DNA of 64,000 nucleotides from Candidatus Coatesiibacteriota bacterium. Its GTDB lineage: Bacteria; RBG-13-66-14; B26-G2; JAUVZD01. The position numbers and the translations under genes were made by a program. The notes beneath the pieces were generated by a model, which saw only the letters and a list, made by a program, of their open reading frames with translations, was not told the origin of the DNA and searched no databases. Shown here piece by piece: positions 46,610 to 55,492 of the stretch. Every line of letters starts with the position of its first letter. Position 1 is the stretch's first letter. Location of the stretch: positions 310,001 to 374,000 of the forward strand of contig JAUVZD010000001.1 in the NCBI GenBank assembly GCA_030602715.1, given 5' to 3'.

Positions 46610-47938
46610 ATGCATAAAAGGATACCTCCCAAAATCCTCATAATATCGTCCCTAATCCTCCTTCCGCTCATCTCCTGCGAAGAGGAGCCCACGCAATCCC
46701 CGCCCCCGCAGGAAGAGGTCCCTCCCAAACCCGACCTCCGTCAAAAGCCCCCCTGCCTCAACCCCTACGGCGGCTTCCCGGATTATTACATCGGCAAGGT
46801 AGCCTCCCCCAAGATAAATGTCTATAATCAGCCGGTCACCTACGGAACGGTGCTGGGAACCATGCTTTTGGGGGAAAAGATGCGGGTGCTTTCCGTGGAC
46901 GTCAGCCAGAGCCCGAACTACTGGCTGAAAATTCAGGCTGGAAAGCTGGTGGGCTGGGTGGAGGAGACCGGGGTGGTGGTCTCCATCCCCAAGGAGAGCT
47001 TCGCCTTCAGCCGAAAACTTGCCGTGGATTTGGACGGGGACGGAAGCGGGGAGACCTTCTATGTCTACACCGACGACTTCTTTGACCCCACCCACCAGAC
47101 TGAACTATCGCCAAATGTCCCCGAAAGCGCCCACATCTACGCCCGGGTGGATGAGGGGGAACCCATCATGCTGGCGACGGTGGACACCCACCAAGGCACC
47201 TACCGCCTTTATGACCTGTGGCGGGAGGATATTGACGGTGACGGCTGGCAAGAGGCGGTGCTCATCTGGGGCTTCAACCCCACCCACTACGGACAATACC
47301 GCCACGAGACCATCCTGCTCTCCGCCTTCACCCTGATGGATAATGCCCCTCATCCCATCCTCTCCCTCCCCCTGCGCCATCAGCGGATGTTCACCGCAGG
47401 CGGTTACGGCTACGACATCTTGAGCGAATATCGCTTTATCACCGTTCATGATAAGACCGTCTGCAGGGTGGAGGTGCACATCCGCAAGGTGAGCTATTTC
47501 TTCTCCGACACCTCGGCGCCCAAGGAGACCTACGACCGCCATTTTCCTCTGTTCACCTTCAAGGACCTGATAATCCTTGAGGAGAGCTTCACCCGCACCA
47601 TTGATTTTTGGTGGGTGGACGAAGCCGGCGCCTACCTGCCCGGGCTCCCTTTCAACAACCTATTGAATTACGCCTATCCCCAAACCGAACTCTCGGCAAG
47701 TATCTTCTTTGAGGGGTTTCTGCAAAAGAGCGAGGAGAGAGAAGTATCAGGGACGGTGGTCGTCTCCTCGCTTCCTTTAATTGGAGGAAAGTCACTCGCT
47801 TTGGAGGAGGACACTAAACTCATGGTCCACCACACATTACACATAGAGAACGATAAGTGGCACATAATCTCCCCCGCCGAAGGACTCTATAAAGACAACC
47901 TCATCTGGGCTCGCCTGCCCTCCCAGCACACCCCATAA
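46610..47938 (+). CDS. Lipoprotein with SH3-like domain and EF-hand-like repeats
   Basis: About 442 residues with a lipoprotein signal (KILIISSLILLPLISCEEE, lipobox LISC) and a Pro-rich linker. An SH3-like region follows: SPKINVYNQPVTYGTVLGTMLLGEKMRVLSVDVSQSPNYWLKI, then GWVEETGVVV. After this are two calcium-loop-like repeats, DLDGDGSGETFYVYTDD and DIDGDGWQEAVLIWGF (VCBS/FG-GAP-like). The C-terminal half is beta-rich and unassigned. The start is placed at the ATG at 46610 next to the signal peptide. It follows ptb on the same strand after 60 bases. Function is unknown; a surface ligand-binding role is inferred. Confidence 0.75.
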   Translation: MHKRIPPKILIISSLILLPLISCEEEPTQSPPPQEEVPPKPDLRQKPPCLNPYGGFPDYYIGKVASPKINVYNQPVTYGTVLGTMLLGEKMRVLSVDVSQSPNYWLKIQAGKLVGWVEETGVVVSIPKESFAFSRKLAVDLDGDGSGETFYVYTDDFFDPTHQTELSPNVPESAHIYARVDEGEPIMLATVDTHQGTYRLYDLWREDIDGDGWQEAVLIWGFNPTHYGQYRHETILLSAFTLMDNAPHPILSLPLRHQRMFTAGGYGYDILSEYRFITVHDKTVCRVEVHIRKVSYFFSDTSAPKETYDRHFPLFTFKDLIILEESFTRTIDFWWVDEAGAYLPGLPFNNLLNYAYPQTELSASIFFEGFLQKSEEREVSGTVVVSSLPLIGGKSLALEEDTKLMVHHTLHIENDKWHIISPAEGLYKDNLIWARLPSQHTP

Positions 47939-48012
47939 GGGCATTTACTACCTCAATAGACCGCTGATAAAACTTCACCCCCGGTCGTCTGGGGCCTTTC
48001 TAATTTTATGTC

Positions 48013-48041
48013 TGGACATAGAAACCTTTTTGTTGTATTTT
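48013..48041 (+). promoter_or_regulatory. Possible valS promoter
   Basis: TGGACA (48013-48018) and TATTTT (48036-48041) with a 17-base spacer, about 85 bases before valS. The leader contains a seven-pair hairpin (next entry). Confidence 0.4.
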
Positions 48042-48069
48042 TACCAGTAAATAAGGACACCGCAAAGGC

Positions 48070-48098
48070 AGGCGAGAAAGGGCGCAGGCTCGCCTTTT
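48070..48098 (+). promoter_or_regulatory. Hairpin with T run in the valS leader
   Basis: AGGCGAG (48070-48076) pairs with CTCGCCT (48089-48095), followed by TTT. It lies only 28 bases upstream of the valS ATG. It could be a weak upstream terminator or an attenuator. I see no T-box specifier or antiterminator sequence. Confidence 0.4.
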
Positions 48099-48125
48099 AG
48101 ATAAACCTCAAGTAAAAGGGAAGAT

Positions 48126-50780
48126 ATGCCCAAGGCTCAGATGGACAAGAAATACAATCCCGGAAGGGTGGAGAAGCGCTGGTATAAGGCCTGGCTGGAG
48201 GCGGACTTATTCATCGCCGACAACCACAGCGAGAAGGAGCCTTTCACCATCCTCATCCCCCTGCCCAACATCACCGGCTCCCTGCACATCGGTCATGCCC
48301 TCAACAACACCCTGCAGGACCTCATCACCCGCAAGTGGCGCATGGACGGAAGGGAAGCCCTGTGGATTCCGGGCATAGACCACGCTGGCATCTCCACCCA
48401 GATAAAGGTGGAACAGTATCTGGCAAAGAAGGGCATCTTCAAGGAGAAGATAGGGCGGGAGCGCTTTGAGAAGGAATGCTGGAAGTGGAAGGAGAAATAT
48501 GGGGGAATCATCCTGGAACAGTTGAAACGGCTCGGTGCCTCCTGCGATTGGTCCCGTCTGGCTTTCACCCTGGATGAAGCCCGCAGCACGGCGGTCAACG
48601 AGGCTTTTTTGCATTATTATAAAGAGGGGCTTATCTATAGGGGACACTACATCGTCAATTGGTGCCCCCGCTGTGAGACCGCAATATCCGATCTGGAGGT
48701 GGAACACAAGGAGCAGAAGGGCAAGCTGTGGTATATCCGCTATCCCCTCCTTGATGAGGAAGGGGCGCCCACCGAGGAATACCTGGTTGTCGCCACCACC
48801 CGTCCGGAGACCATGCTGGGTGATACCGCGGTAGCGGTGAACCCCAAAGACAAACGATATCGGGACCAGGTGGGACGAAAGGTCCTCCTCCCTCTTGCCG
48901 AGCGCACCATCCCGGTCATCGCCGATGAGGGGGTGGACCCCAAATTCGGCACCGGGGCGGTCAAGGTCACCCCGGCTCACGACCCCAACGACTACGAGAT
49001 ATCCCAACGGCACGACCTGGAAGCTTTGCTGGTCATAGACACCCGGGGTAATATGAACCGGCAGGCGGGTGAGAAATACGCCGACACCACCCGGGAGGAG
49101 TGCCGGGAGATGGTCCTGGCGGACCTGAAGAAACAGGGTCTCCTGGAGAAGGAGGAGGACTACCAACACACCGTGGGCACCTGCTATCGTTGTTACACCA
49201 CAATTGAGCCCTACCTGTCCGAACAGTGGTTCCTGAAGATGAAACCGCTTTCGGGGATGATAATTGAGGCCATCAAAGACGGAATGGTGAGCTACATCCC
49301 CGAACGCTGGGAGCGCATCTCACTTGAGTGGCTGAAGAACATTCGTGACTGGTGCATCTCCCGCCAGCTGTGGTGGGGTCACCGCATCCCCATCTGGTAT
49401 TGCGATGACTGTGAAGAGGTCATCCCCAGCGTGGAGGCGCCGAAGAGCTGTCCCGCCTGTGGCTCAAAGGAACTCCACCAGGATGAGGATGTGCTGGACA
49501 CCTGGTTTTCGTCCGCCCTGTGGCCCCTCTCCACCCTGGGCTGGCCGGATGTGGGAGACGATTTCAAGAAGTTCTATCCCACCGATGTCCTGGTTACAGC
49601 GGTTGACATAATCTTCCTGTGGGTGGCACGAATGATACTCTCTGGGTTGAAGTTCGTGGGGAAGATTCCCTACAGCCAGGTCTATTTCAACACCACCATC
49701 CAGACTGAGGAGGGTCGGCGCATGTCCAAGAGCCTGGGCACCGGCGTGGACCCCATGAACTTCATTGAGACCATCGGGGCGGATGCGGTGCGCTTCACTA
49801 TGGCCAGCATTGCCACCCACAGCCAGTCCATCCGTTTCAGCGGGTCTCGCTTTGACATCGGCAGAAACTTCACCAATAAAATCTGGAACGCGGCCCGCTT
49901 CCTTATCCCCAATCTGGATGCCGAGGTGCAGAGGAGAAAACCCAGGAAGCTGGCCAGCGAGGACGCCTGGATACTATCCCGACTGAACGACATTATAAAA
50001 ACCACCAACGAGAATTTCAAACAGTTCCGCTTCAACGACATGGCTTACTCCCTCTATGAGTTTTTCTGGCACCAATACTGCGACTGGTATCTGGAATTTA
50101 TCAAAGGACGGCTCTACAAGCCGAAAAGCAAACAGGACGCATACTCCGCCAAATACTGCGCCTCCAAGGTGCTGGATGTGTGGCTTAGGCTCATCCACCC
50201 CATTATGCCCTTCATCACCGAGGAGATCTGGCAGAACCTGCCCCACACCGAAGGCTTCATCATGGTCGCCGAATGGCCCCATGCGGAGGAGATTCCCGAC
50301 TACCGCGAGCAGGTGGAGGAGATGGAGACGGTCACCGATGTCATCCGGGGAATACGCAACATCCGCTCGGATATGAACATACCGCCATCCGCCGAAATTT
50401 CGGTGCTTTTGGACCCGGAGAAAGATGCCATCCCTCGCCTGGAAAAGAACCTGCACCACATCAAGAATCTTGCCCGTGCAAAGGAGGTGCAGATAGACCC
50501 CCAGGCAGAGGCTCCCCCCCACTCAGCCACCAGCGTGCTTTCCGAGGTCACCGTCTATGTCCCCCTGGAGGATTTGATAGATGTGGAAGTGGAGCGCAAA
50601 CGCATGGAAAAGTCCATCAAGAAGCTCTCCACAGAGATTGTCCGCATAGAGAAGATGCTGGCAAACGAGAACTTCCTCACCAAGGCTCCTAAGTCGGTGG
50701 TGGATGAGAACATAGCCCGCCTGAAGGAGATGGAGGAGCGCAAGAACAAGATGGAGGAGAACCTCAGGCGACTTGTCTGA
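48126..50780 (+). CDS. valS: Valyl-tRNA synthetase
   Basis: Class I synthetase with an editing domain (884 residues, normal). The HIGH motif is GSLHIGHALN (about 51-60) and the KMSKS motif is RRMSKSLGTG (about 530-539). The editing domain contains VATTRPETMLGDTAV and GTGAVKVTPAHDPNDY. A zinc-like CDDC ... CPACGS cluster lies near 425-445. The C-terminal arm is a Lys/Glu coiled coil (VERKRMEKSIKKLSTEIVRIEK ... ARLKEMEERKNKMEE), typical of ValS. It is preceded by a hairpin leader and followed by a strong terminator. Confidence 0.96.
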   Translation: MPKAQMDKKYNPGRVEKRWYKAWLEADLFIADNHSEKEPFTILIPLPNITGSLHIGHALNNTLQDLITRKWRMDGREALWIPGIDHAGISTQIKVEQYLAKKGIFKEKIGRERFEKECWKWKEKYGGIILEQLKRLGASCDWSRLAFTLDEARSTAVNEAFLHYYKEGLIYRGHYIVNWCPRCETAISDLEVEHKEQKGKLWYIRYPLLDEEGAPTEEYLVVATTRPETMLGDTAVAVNPKDKRYRDQVGRKVLLPLAERTIPVIADEGVDPKFGTGAVKVTPAHDPNDYEISQRHDLEALLVIDTRGNMNRQAGEKYADTTREECREMVLADLKKQGLLEKEEDYQHTVGTCYRCYTTIEPYLSEQWFLKMKPLSGMIIEAIKDGMVSYIPERWERISLEWLKNIRDWCISRQLWWGHRIPIWYCDDCEEVIPSVEAPKSCPACGSKELHQDEDVLDTWFSSALWPLSTLGWPDVGDDFKKFYPTDVLVTAVDIIFLWVARMILSGLKFVGKIPYSQVYFNTTIQTEEGRRMSKSLGTGVDPMNFIETIGADAVRFTMASIATHSQSIRFSGSRFDIGRNFTNKIWNAARFLIPNLDAEVQRRKPRKLASEDAWILSRLNDIIKTTNENFKQFRFNDMAYSLYEFFWHQYCDWYLEFIKGRLYKPKSKQDAYSAKYCASKVLDVWLRLIHPIMPFITEEIWQNLPHTEGFIMVAEWPHAEEIPDYREQVEEMETVTDVIRGIRNIRSDMNIPPSAEISVLLDPEKDAIPRLEKNLHHIKNLARAKEVQIDPQAEAPPHSATSVLSEVTVYVPLEDLIDVEVERKRMEKSIKKLSTEIVRIEKMLANENFLTKAPKSVVDENIARLKEMEERKNKMEENLRRLV

Positions 50781-50794
50781 ACTTTTCCGACTAA

Positions 50795-50829
50795 AGCCCC
50801 CTGTCCACTTCTGGCGGGGGGATTTTTTT
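50795..50829 (+). terminator. Terminator of valS
   Basis: A C-rich/G-rich hairpin (GCCCCC against GGGGGG, with an inner TCCA/TGG pairing) followed by seven T residues at 50823-50829. Confidence 0.75.
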
Positions 50830-50917
50830 GTTGGGTTCAGATTTGGACAGATGACTACCGTTTTTTTCTCGCCACGCCCGCTTTTTTGTTAATATAGTGC
50901 ACCGGTAGGAAAACGCC

Positions 50918-53314
50918 ATGACCACCAAGACCGCCAAAGAAAATGTCTTTCAGCTGGCCACCGAGCTCTCCCCCGCCGGCGACCAGACCCAGGCAATTGA
51001 GAAGCTGGTTGCCGGTCTGGAGGACGGCTACAACCGCCAGACACTTCTGGGGGTCACCGGCTCCGGCAAGACCTTCACTATGGCAAATGTAATCGCCCGC
51101 TGGGGCAGACCCACGTTGATAATCTCCCACAACAAGACCCTCGCCGCCCAGCTCTTCGGGGAGATGCGCTCCCTCTTTCCCCACAACGCGGTGGAGTATT
51201 TCGTCTCCTACTACGACTACTACCAGCCGGAGGCTTACCTGCCCACCACAGACACCTACATAGAGAAGGACGCCAGTATAAACCAGGAGTTGGACCGCCT
51301 CCGCCTCAGGGCGACCAGCTCCCTTCTCCAACGGCGAGATGTCATTATCATCGCCTCGGTCTCCTGCATCTACGGCTTGGGCTCACCGCAGGAATACGGG
51401 GAGATGATTATCATCCTCTCCCCGCCCGACACAATTGAGCAACGGGCGCTTATGCACAAGCTGGTCTCCATTCAGTATGAGCGCAACGACACCGACTTCC
51501 ATCACGGCACCTTTCGGGTGCGGGGCGATGTGGTGGACATCTTCCCCGCCTACGAGGAGACCGCCTATCGCCTGGAGTTTTTCGGCGACACCCTGGAAAA
51601 ACTCTCTCTGCTGGACCCCCTGACCGGGGAGGCGGGAGAGGAGCAGACCCGCCTGGTCATCTATCCAGCCAAGCATTTCGTCACCAGCGAAGCAAAGCTT
51701 TCTGCTGCCCTAGCCTCCATAGAAGAAGAGCTTGAGGAGCGGTTGGCCTTTCTGCGCAAGGAGAACAAGCTGCTGGAGGCTCAGCGATTGGAGCAACGCA
51801 CCCGCTTTGATATGGAGATGCTCACCGAGATAGGCTACTGCTCGGGCATAGAGAACTACTCCCGCCATCTGGACGGCAGGAAGCCCGGCGAGAGACCCAA
51901 TGTGCTTCTGGATTACTTCCCCGCCGACTTTCTCACCATCATTGACGAGAGCCATGTAACCATCCCCCAACTGCACGGCATGTTTGAGGGCGACCGCAGT
52001 CGTAAGCTCACCCTGGTGGAGCACGGCTTCCGTCTTCCCTCGGCGCTGGACAACCGCCCCCTCTACTTTGATGAGTTCACCGGGCTGGTGGACGACCTCC
52101 TCTTCACCTCGGCTACGCCCTCAAAATACGAATTTGACGAAAGCCAGCAGGTGGTGCAGCAGATCATCCGCCCCACCGGGCTGGTTGACCCCAAAATTGA
52201 TGTGCGACCCGCTGAGGGGCAGATAGACGACCTGATGGGCGAACTTGCCGACTGCGTGAAGGGGGAAGAGCGGGCTCTGGTCACCACCCTGACCAAGCGC
52301 ATGGCTGAGGACCTGGCGGAATACCTGCACCAGGCAGGCTTCAAGGTGCGCTATCTCCATTCGGAGATAAATACCATTGAGCGGGTGGAGATTTTGCGGG
52401 ATCTGCGCCTGGGCAACTTTGACATCCTGGTGGGCATAAACCTGCTCCGTGAGGGGCTGGATCTGCCAGAGGTCTCCCTGGTGGCAATCCTGGATGCGGA
52501 CAAGGAGGGCTTCCTGCGTGACCAACGGAGCATCATCCAGACCGCCGGGCGGGCGGCTAGAAATGTGCGTGGTAAGGTCCTACTCTATGCTGCTCATTTC
52601 ACCAAGTCAATGAAACGGGCAATCGCCGAGAGCGAGCGGAGACGAGATATTCAATTGGAATACAACCGCAAACACCACATCACCCCCAAGAGCATAATCA
52701 AATCCATAGACCAGGTGATGGCTACCACCCGGGTGGCGGACGCCGGGCAGGAGATCGCCTCAGGGCTGGATGAGTTTGATTGGCCCCGGGATGTGGAGAG
52801 CGAGGTCTTGATAGCGGAGCTGAAGAGGAGCCTTAGAGGATTCTCCGAGGAGATGCGCTACGAGGAAGCCCTGCGCCTGCGGGACGAGATTCGCCGACTG
52901 AAGCCCACCGCCCCCCTGCTGGACACCGCCGGCGAGAAGGCTGTCTCTCCCGATGATAAGGAAAAGAACATCTTCGCCCTGAAGGAGAGGATGCGCCGAG
53001 CCGCCGAGGAGACGGACTTTGAGGAGGCTATCCGCCTGCGGGAGAGGGTTTCCAAGATGGCTGGGGAGGCGCGAAGTAAGGCCAGACGGGAGGCGCCGGT
53101 CAAGGGAGTCTCCTACCGCCGAGGGGGGAAGAAGGAGATAGAGGAGATACTGGCATTGGAAAAGGAACTCTCTCGGGCAAAACGCTCCGGCGGTGAAAAA
53201 CTTGCCCAGGTGTTAGCCGATCTGGAGAAACGGATGTGGCAGTCGGCGCATGAGCAAAAATTTGAACTTTCTGCAAAGATACGAGATGTGATTAAGCGCT
53301 TGAAGGAAGAATAA
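50918..53314 (+). CDS. uvrB: Excinuclease ABC subunit UvrB with extended C terminus
   Basis: Damage-verification helicase of nucleotide excision repair. It has Walker A LLGVTGSGKTFTMA (about 42-55), the beta-hairpin YYDYYQPEAY, Walker B IIDESH, and motif VI QTAGRAARN. At 798 residues it is about 120 longer than usual. The extension holds three UVR-like motifs instead of one: LKRSLRGFSEEMRYEEALRLRDEIRRL (about 632-658), LKERMRRAAEETDFEEAIRLRERV (about 687-710) and LEKRMWQSAHEQKFELSAKIRDVI (about 770-793). UVR motifs bind UvrC or UvrA-type partners and McsA/ClpC proteins. It heads the uvrB-GNAT-miaB-mutS-mutL series. Confidence 0.95.
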   Translation: MTTKTAKENVFQLATELSPAGDQTQAIEKLVAGLEDGYNRQTLLGVTGSGKTFTMANVIARWGRPTLIISHNKTLAAQLFGEMRSLFPHNAVEYFVSYYDYYQPEAYLPTTDTYIEKDASINQELDRLRLRATSSLLQRRDVIIIASVSCIYGLGSPQEYGEMIIILSPPDTIEQRALMHKLVSIQYERNDTDFHHGTFRVRGDVVDIFPAYEETAYRLEFFGDTLEKLSLLDPLTGEAGEEQTRLVIYPAKHFVTSEAKLSAALASIEEELEERLAFLRKENKLLEAQRLEQRTRFDMEMLTEIGYCSGIENYSRHLDGRKPGERPNVLLDYFPADFLTIIDESHVTIPQLHGMFEGDRSRKLTLVEHGFRLPSALDNRPLYFDEFTGLVDDLLFTSATPSKYEFDESQQVVQQIIRPTGLVDPKIDVRPAEGQIDDLMGELADCVKGEERALVTTLTKRMAEDLAEYLHQAGFKVRYLHSEINTIERVEILRDLRLGNFDILVGINLLREGLDLPEVSLVAILDADKEGFLRDQRSIIQTAGRAARNVRGKVLLYAAHFTKSMKRAIAESERRRDIQLEYNRKHHITPKSIIKSIDQVMATTRVADAGQEIASGLDEFDWPRDVESEVLIAELKRSLRGFSEEMRYEEALRLRDEIRRLKPTAPLLDTAGEKAVSPDDKEKNIFALKERMRRAAEETDFEEAIRLRERVSKMAGEARSKARREAPVKGVSYRRGGKKEIEEILALEKELSRAKRSGGEKLAQVLADLEKRMWQSAHEQKFELSAKIRDVIKRLKEE

Positions 53315-53338
53315 CGGTCATCATCATTTAGGAAGACG

Positions 53339-54127
53339 ATGGAATTTCACAGATTAGAAGATTATGAGAAAATGCGGCCCCTCCTGGATGCCGACTACTG
53401 GAACACCCTGCGCTACCGACACATGCTATTTCACAGCCCCCACGAGGAGCACGTATTCTGGGTGGACGATATGGATAAGCCCTCCATCATCTTCTCCTGC
53501 TGGAAGGAAGAAACCAGTTCCATTGACGGCATCTACTGCGCCGACCCGGCAATCTATCCCCGCATATTGGAGACGGAACCCATCGCCTCAGCCAAATTCA
53601 TCTCCGCCCTGCCGGAGGTCGCCTGCGCATATCTTCGTAAAAAATCACGCATAAAAAAGGAATACCCCAGCTATCGCTACGCCTTAAAAGACCGCTCCAG
53701 GTTCAAAGGAAAGGCAAGCTCAGAAGTGGACTACCTCAAGCCCCAGCACGCCAAGCTGGTCGCCGATTCCTGGCCCTACGGCGGGGATTGGTCGTCTGAC
53801 TACATCCGGGCGATGATAGAGAATTTTCCCACCTCAGCTTATTATCGGGAGGAGATACCGGTCGCCTTCTGCGCTCTGCACGGCGACGGCTCTATGGGAT
53901 TTCTCTATGTGGAGCCGAAACTGCGGGGAAAGGGGCTGGGCAGACTGGTCTCCGATACCTTCATCCACCGACTGCTGGAGGAGAACTTCCCCATCTACTG
54001 CCACATCATCAGAGATAATGTCGCCTCCATCAAGCTGACCGAGCGGTTGGGGCTTGAGCAAATCTGCGAGCTTAGCTGGATGGATTTGGTCACTGAGGAA
54101 AAAGAGGGGGAGGAAGAGGGGGAATGA
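53339..54127 (+). CDS. GNAT-family N-acetyltransferase
   Basis: 262 residues. The C-terminal half is a GNAT domain of FR47-like type with the acetyl-CoA motif MGFLYVEPKLRGKGLGRLV (about 185-203, R/Q-x-x-G-x-G/A), then IYCHIIRDNVASIKLTERLGLEQI. The N-terminal half (about 1-120) is unassigned and may be a degenerate second GNAT repeat. The acetyl acceptor is unknown. It lies 24 bases after uvrB and six bases before miaB, in the repair/tRNA-modification operon. Confidence 0.82.
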   Translation: MEFHRLEDYEKMRPLLDADYWNTLRYRHMLFHSPHEEHVFWVDDMDKPSIIFSCWKEETSSIDGIYCADPAIYPRILETEPIASAKFISALPEVACAYLRKKSRIKKEYPSYRYALKDRSRFKGKASSEVDYLKPQHAKLVADSWPYGGDWSSDYIRAMIENFPTSAYYREEIPVAFCALHGDGSMGFLYVEPKLRGKGLGRLVSDTFIHRLLEENFPIYCHIIRDNVASIKLTERLGLEQICELSWMDLVTEEKEGEEEGE

Positions 54128-54133
54128 GTTTAT

Positions 54134-55477
54134 ATGGATAATACCCTAAGCGCCCACATCATCACCTACGGCTGTCAGATGAACAAACGGGACGGCGAGA
54201 TTTTATCTGATCTGCTCGCCGGTGCCGGCTTCTACCTCTCCCCTACGCCCCAGGGCTGTGATGTAATAGTGGTGCTCACCTGCGCGGTCAGGGAGCACGC
54301 CGTAGTCCGTGCCCTGGGCAGAATCAAGGACCTGAGCCGTCACCGGAGGGACAACCCCAATCTACTCATAGCCGTCGGCGGTTGCGTCGCCCAAACCGAA
54401 GCTGAACGCATCCAGGAGGAGGCGCCCTTTGTGGGGCTAATCTTCGGCACCTCCCAGCTCCACCATCTACCCCAACTTATTGAGAAAGCCCTAGCCTCAA
54501 CGCAGACGGTGCTGTCTCTGGATACGGAAACAAGCCCCGACTATCTCTTCGCACCGACCATAGGCAACAGAAAGAATACGGTTAGCGCCTTCATCGCCGT
54601 GATGCGGGGCTGTAACAACAAGTGCAGTTACTGCATCGTCCCCTCGGCACGAGGACCGGAACGCTACCGTCCGGCAGAGGAGATTATTGAGGAAGCCAAG
54701 ATTCTAGCCGATGCCGGCTATCAGCAGATTACCCTCATCGGACAGAATGTAAACGCCTGGCGGGAGGACGCGATGGACTTCGCCGAACTCCTCCGCCGGG
54801 TAGCCCAGAAGAGCGGTATCCCCCACCTGCGCTTCGTAACCTCCCATCCCAAAAATTTGAGCGACGGAGTAATTAAAGCAATGGCTGAGGAGGAGAACAT
54901 CTGCCCCGCCCTCCACCTTCCCCTCCAGTCCGGCTCAACCAGGGTGCTTTCCGCTATGGGGCGGGGTTACACCGCCGAGGAGTATCTGCGCCTGGTGCGC
55001 AGATTGCAGAAGGCGCTGCCGGGGATAGCCCTGACCACCGACCTGCTGGTGGGCTTCCCCGGAGAGACGGAGGATGATTTTTCCCGCACCCTGAGGATGG
55101 TTGAGGAGGCGCCCTTTGATTCCGCCTTCACCTTCAAATACTCCCCCCGCAAGCACACATCGGCAAGCGAGCTGAGCGAGACCCTCACCGAGGAGGAGAA
55201 AGTCGCCCGCCTGCAATCCCTCATCACCAGGGTGCAGGAGGTGGGTCGCATCCAGAACCGCAAGCGACTGGGAAAAAGCTTCACCGCCCTCATTGAAGGT
55301 CCCGCCAAACGGGGGGGCTCTTTGGGGAGGCTGGCAAGCGGACATCCAATCATAGTCCCCGAGGAACTTGCAGTCGGCAGTTGGGTGGAGGTGGAGGTCA
55401 ACGATATCAGTGCCTGGACCCTTCGGGGAAGGGTCCCCTCCTCAGCCCCTGCGAAAAAAGCGACATCAAAGATATAA
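54134..55477 (+). CDS. miaB: tRNA-2-methylthio-N6-dimethylallyladenosine synthase MiaB
   Basis: Radical SAM methylthiotransferase that adds ms2 to i6A37 of tRNAs reading UNN codons. An N-terminal MTTase domain has ITYGCQMNKRDGE, a Cys in VLTCAVREHA and VGGCVAQ, giving the three Cys ligands of the auxiliary cluster. The radical SAM motif is CNNKCSYCIVPSARG, and a C-terminal TRAM domain is present. The QMN in YGCQMN marks MiaB rather than MtaB or RimO. Length 447 is standard. Its substrate i6A is made by MiaA, encoded at 60.6 kb in the same gene series. Confidence 0.94.
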   Translation: MDNTLSAHIITYGCQMNKRDGEILSDLLAGAGFYLSPTPQGCDVIVVLTCAVREHAVVRALGRIKDLSRHRRDNPNLLIAVGGCVAQTEAERIQEEAPFVGLIFGTSQLHHLPQLIEKALASTQTVLSLDTETSPDYLFAPTIGNRKNTVSAFIAVMRGCNNKCSYCIVPSARGPERYRPAEEIIEEAKILADAGYQQITLIGQNVNAWREDAMDFAELLRRVAQKSGIPHLRFVTSHPKNLSDGVIKAMAEEENICPALHLPLQSGSTRVLSAMGRGYTAEEYLRLVRRLQKALPGIALTTDLLVGFPGETEDDFSRTLRMVEEAPFDSAFTFKYSPRKHTSASELSETLTEEEKVARLQSLITRVQEVGRIQNRKRLGKSFTALIEGPAKRGGSLGRLASGHPIIVPEELAVGSWVEVEVNDISAWTLRGRVPSSAPAKKATSKI

Positions 55478-55492
55478 TATGAAAGGATTCTA

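Noticed and set aside
48070-48125. T-box riboswitch in front of valS
   Set aside because: There is a hairpin with a T run, but the T-box sequence and a Val specifier loop are not seen and the leader is too short.
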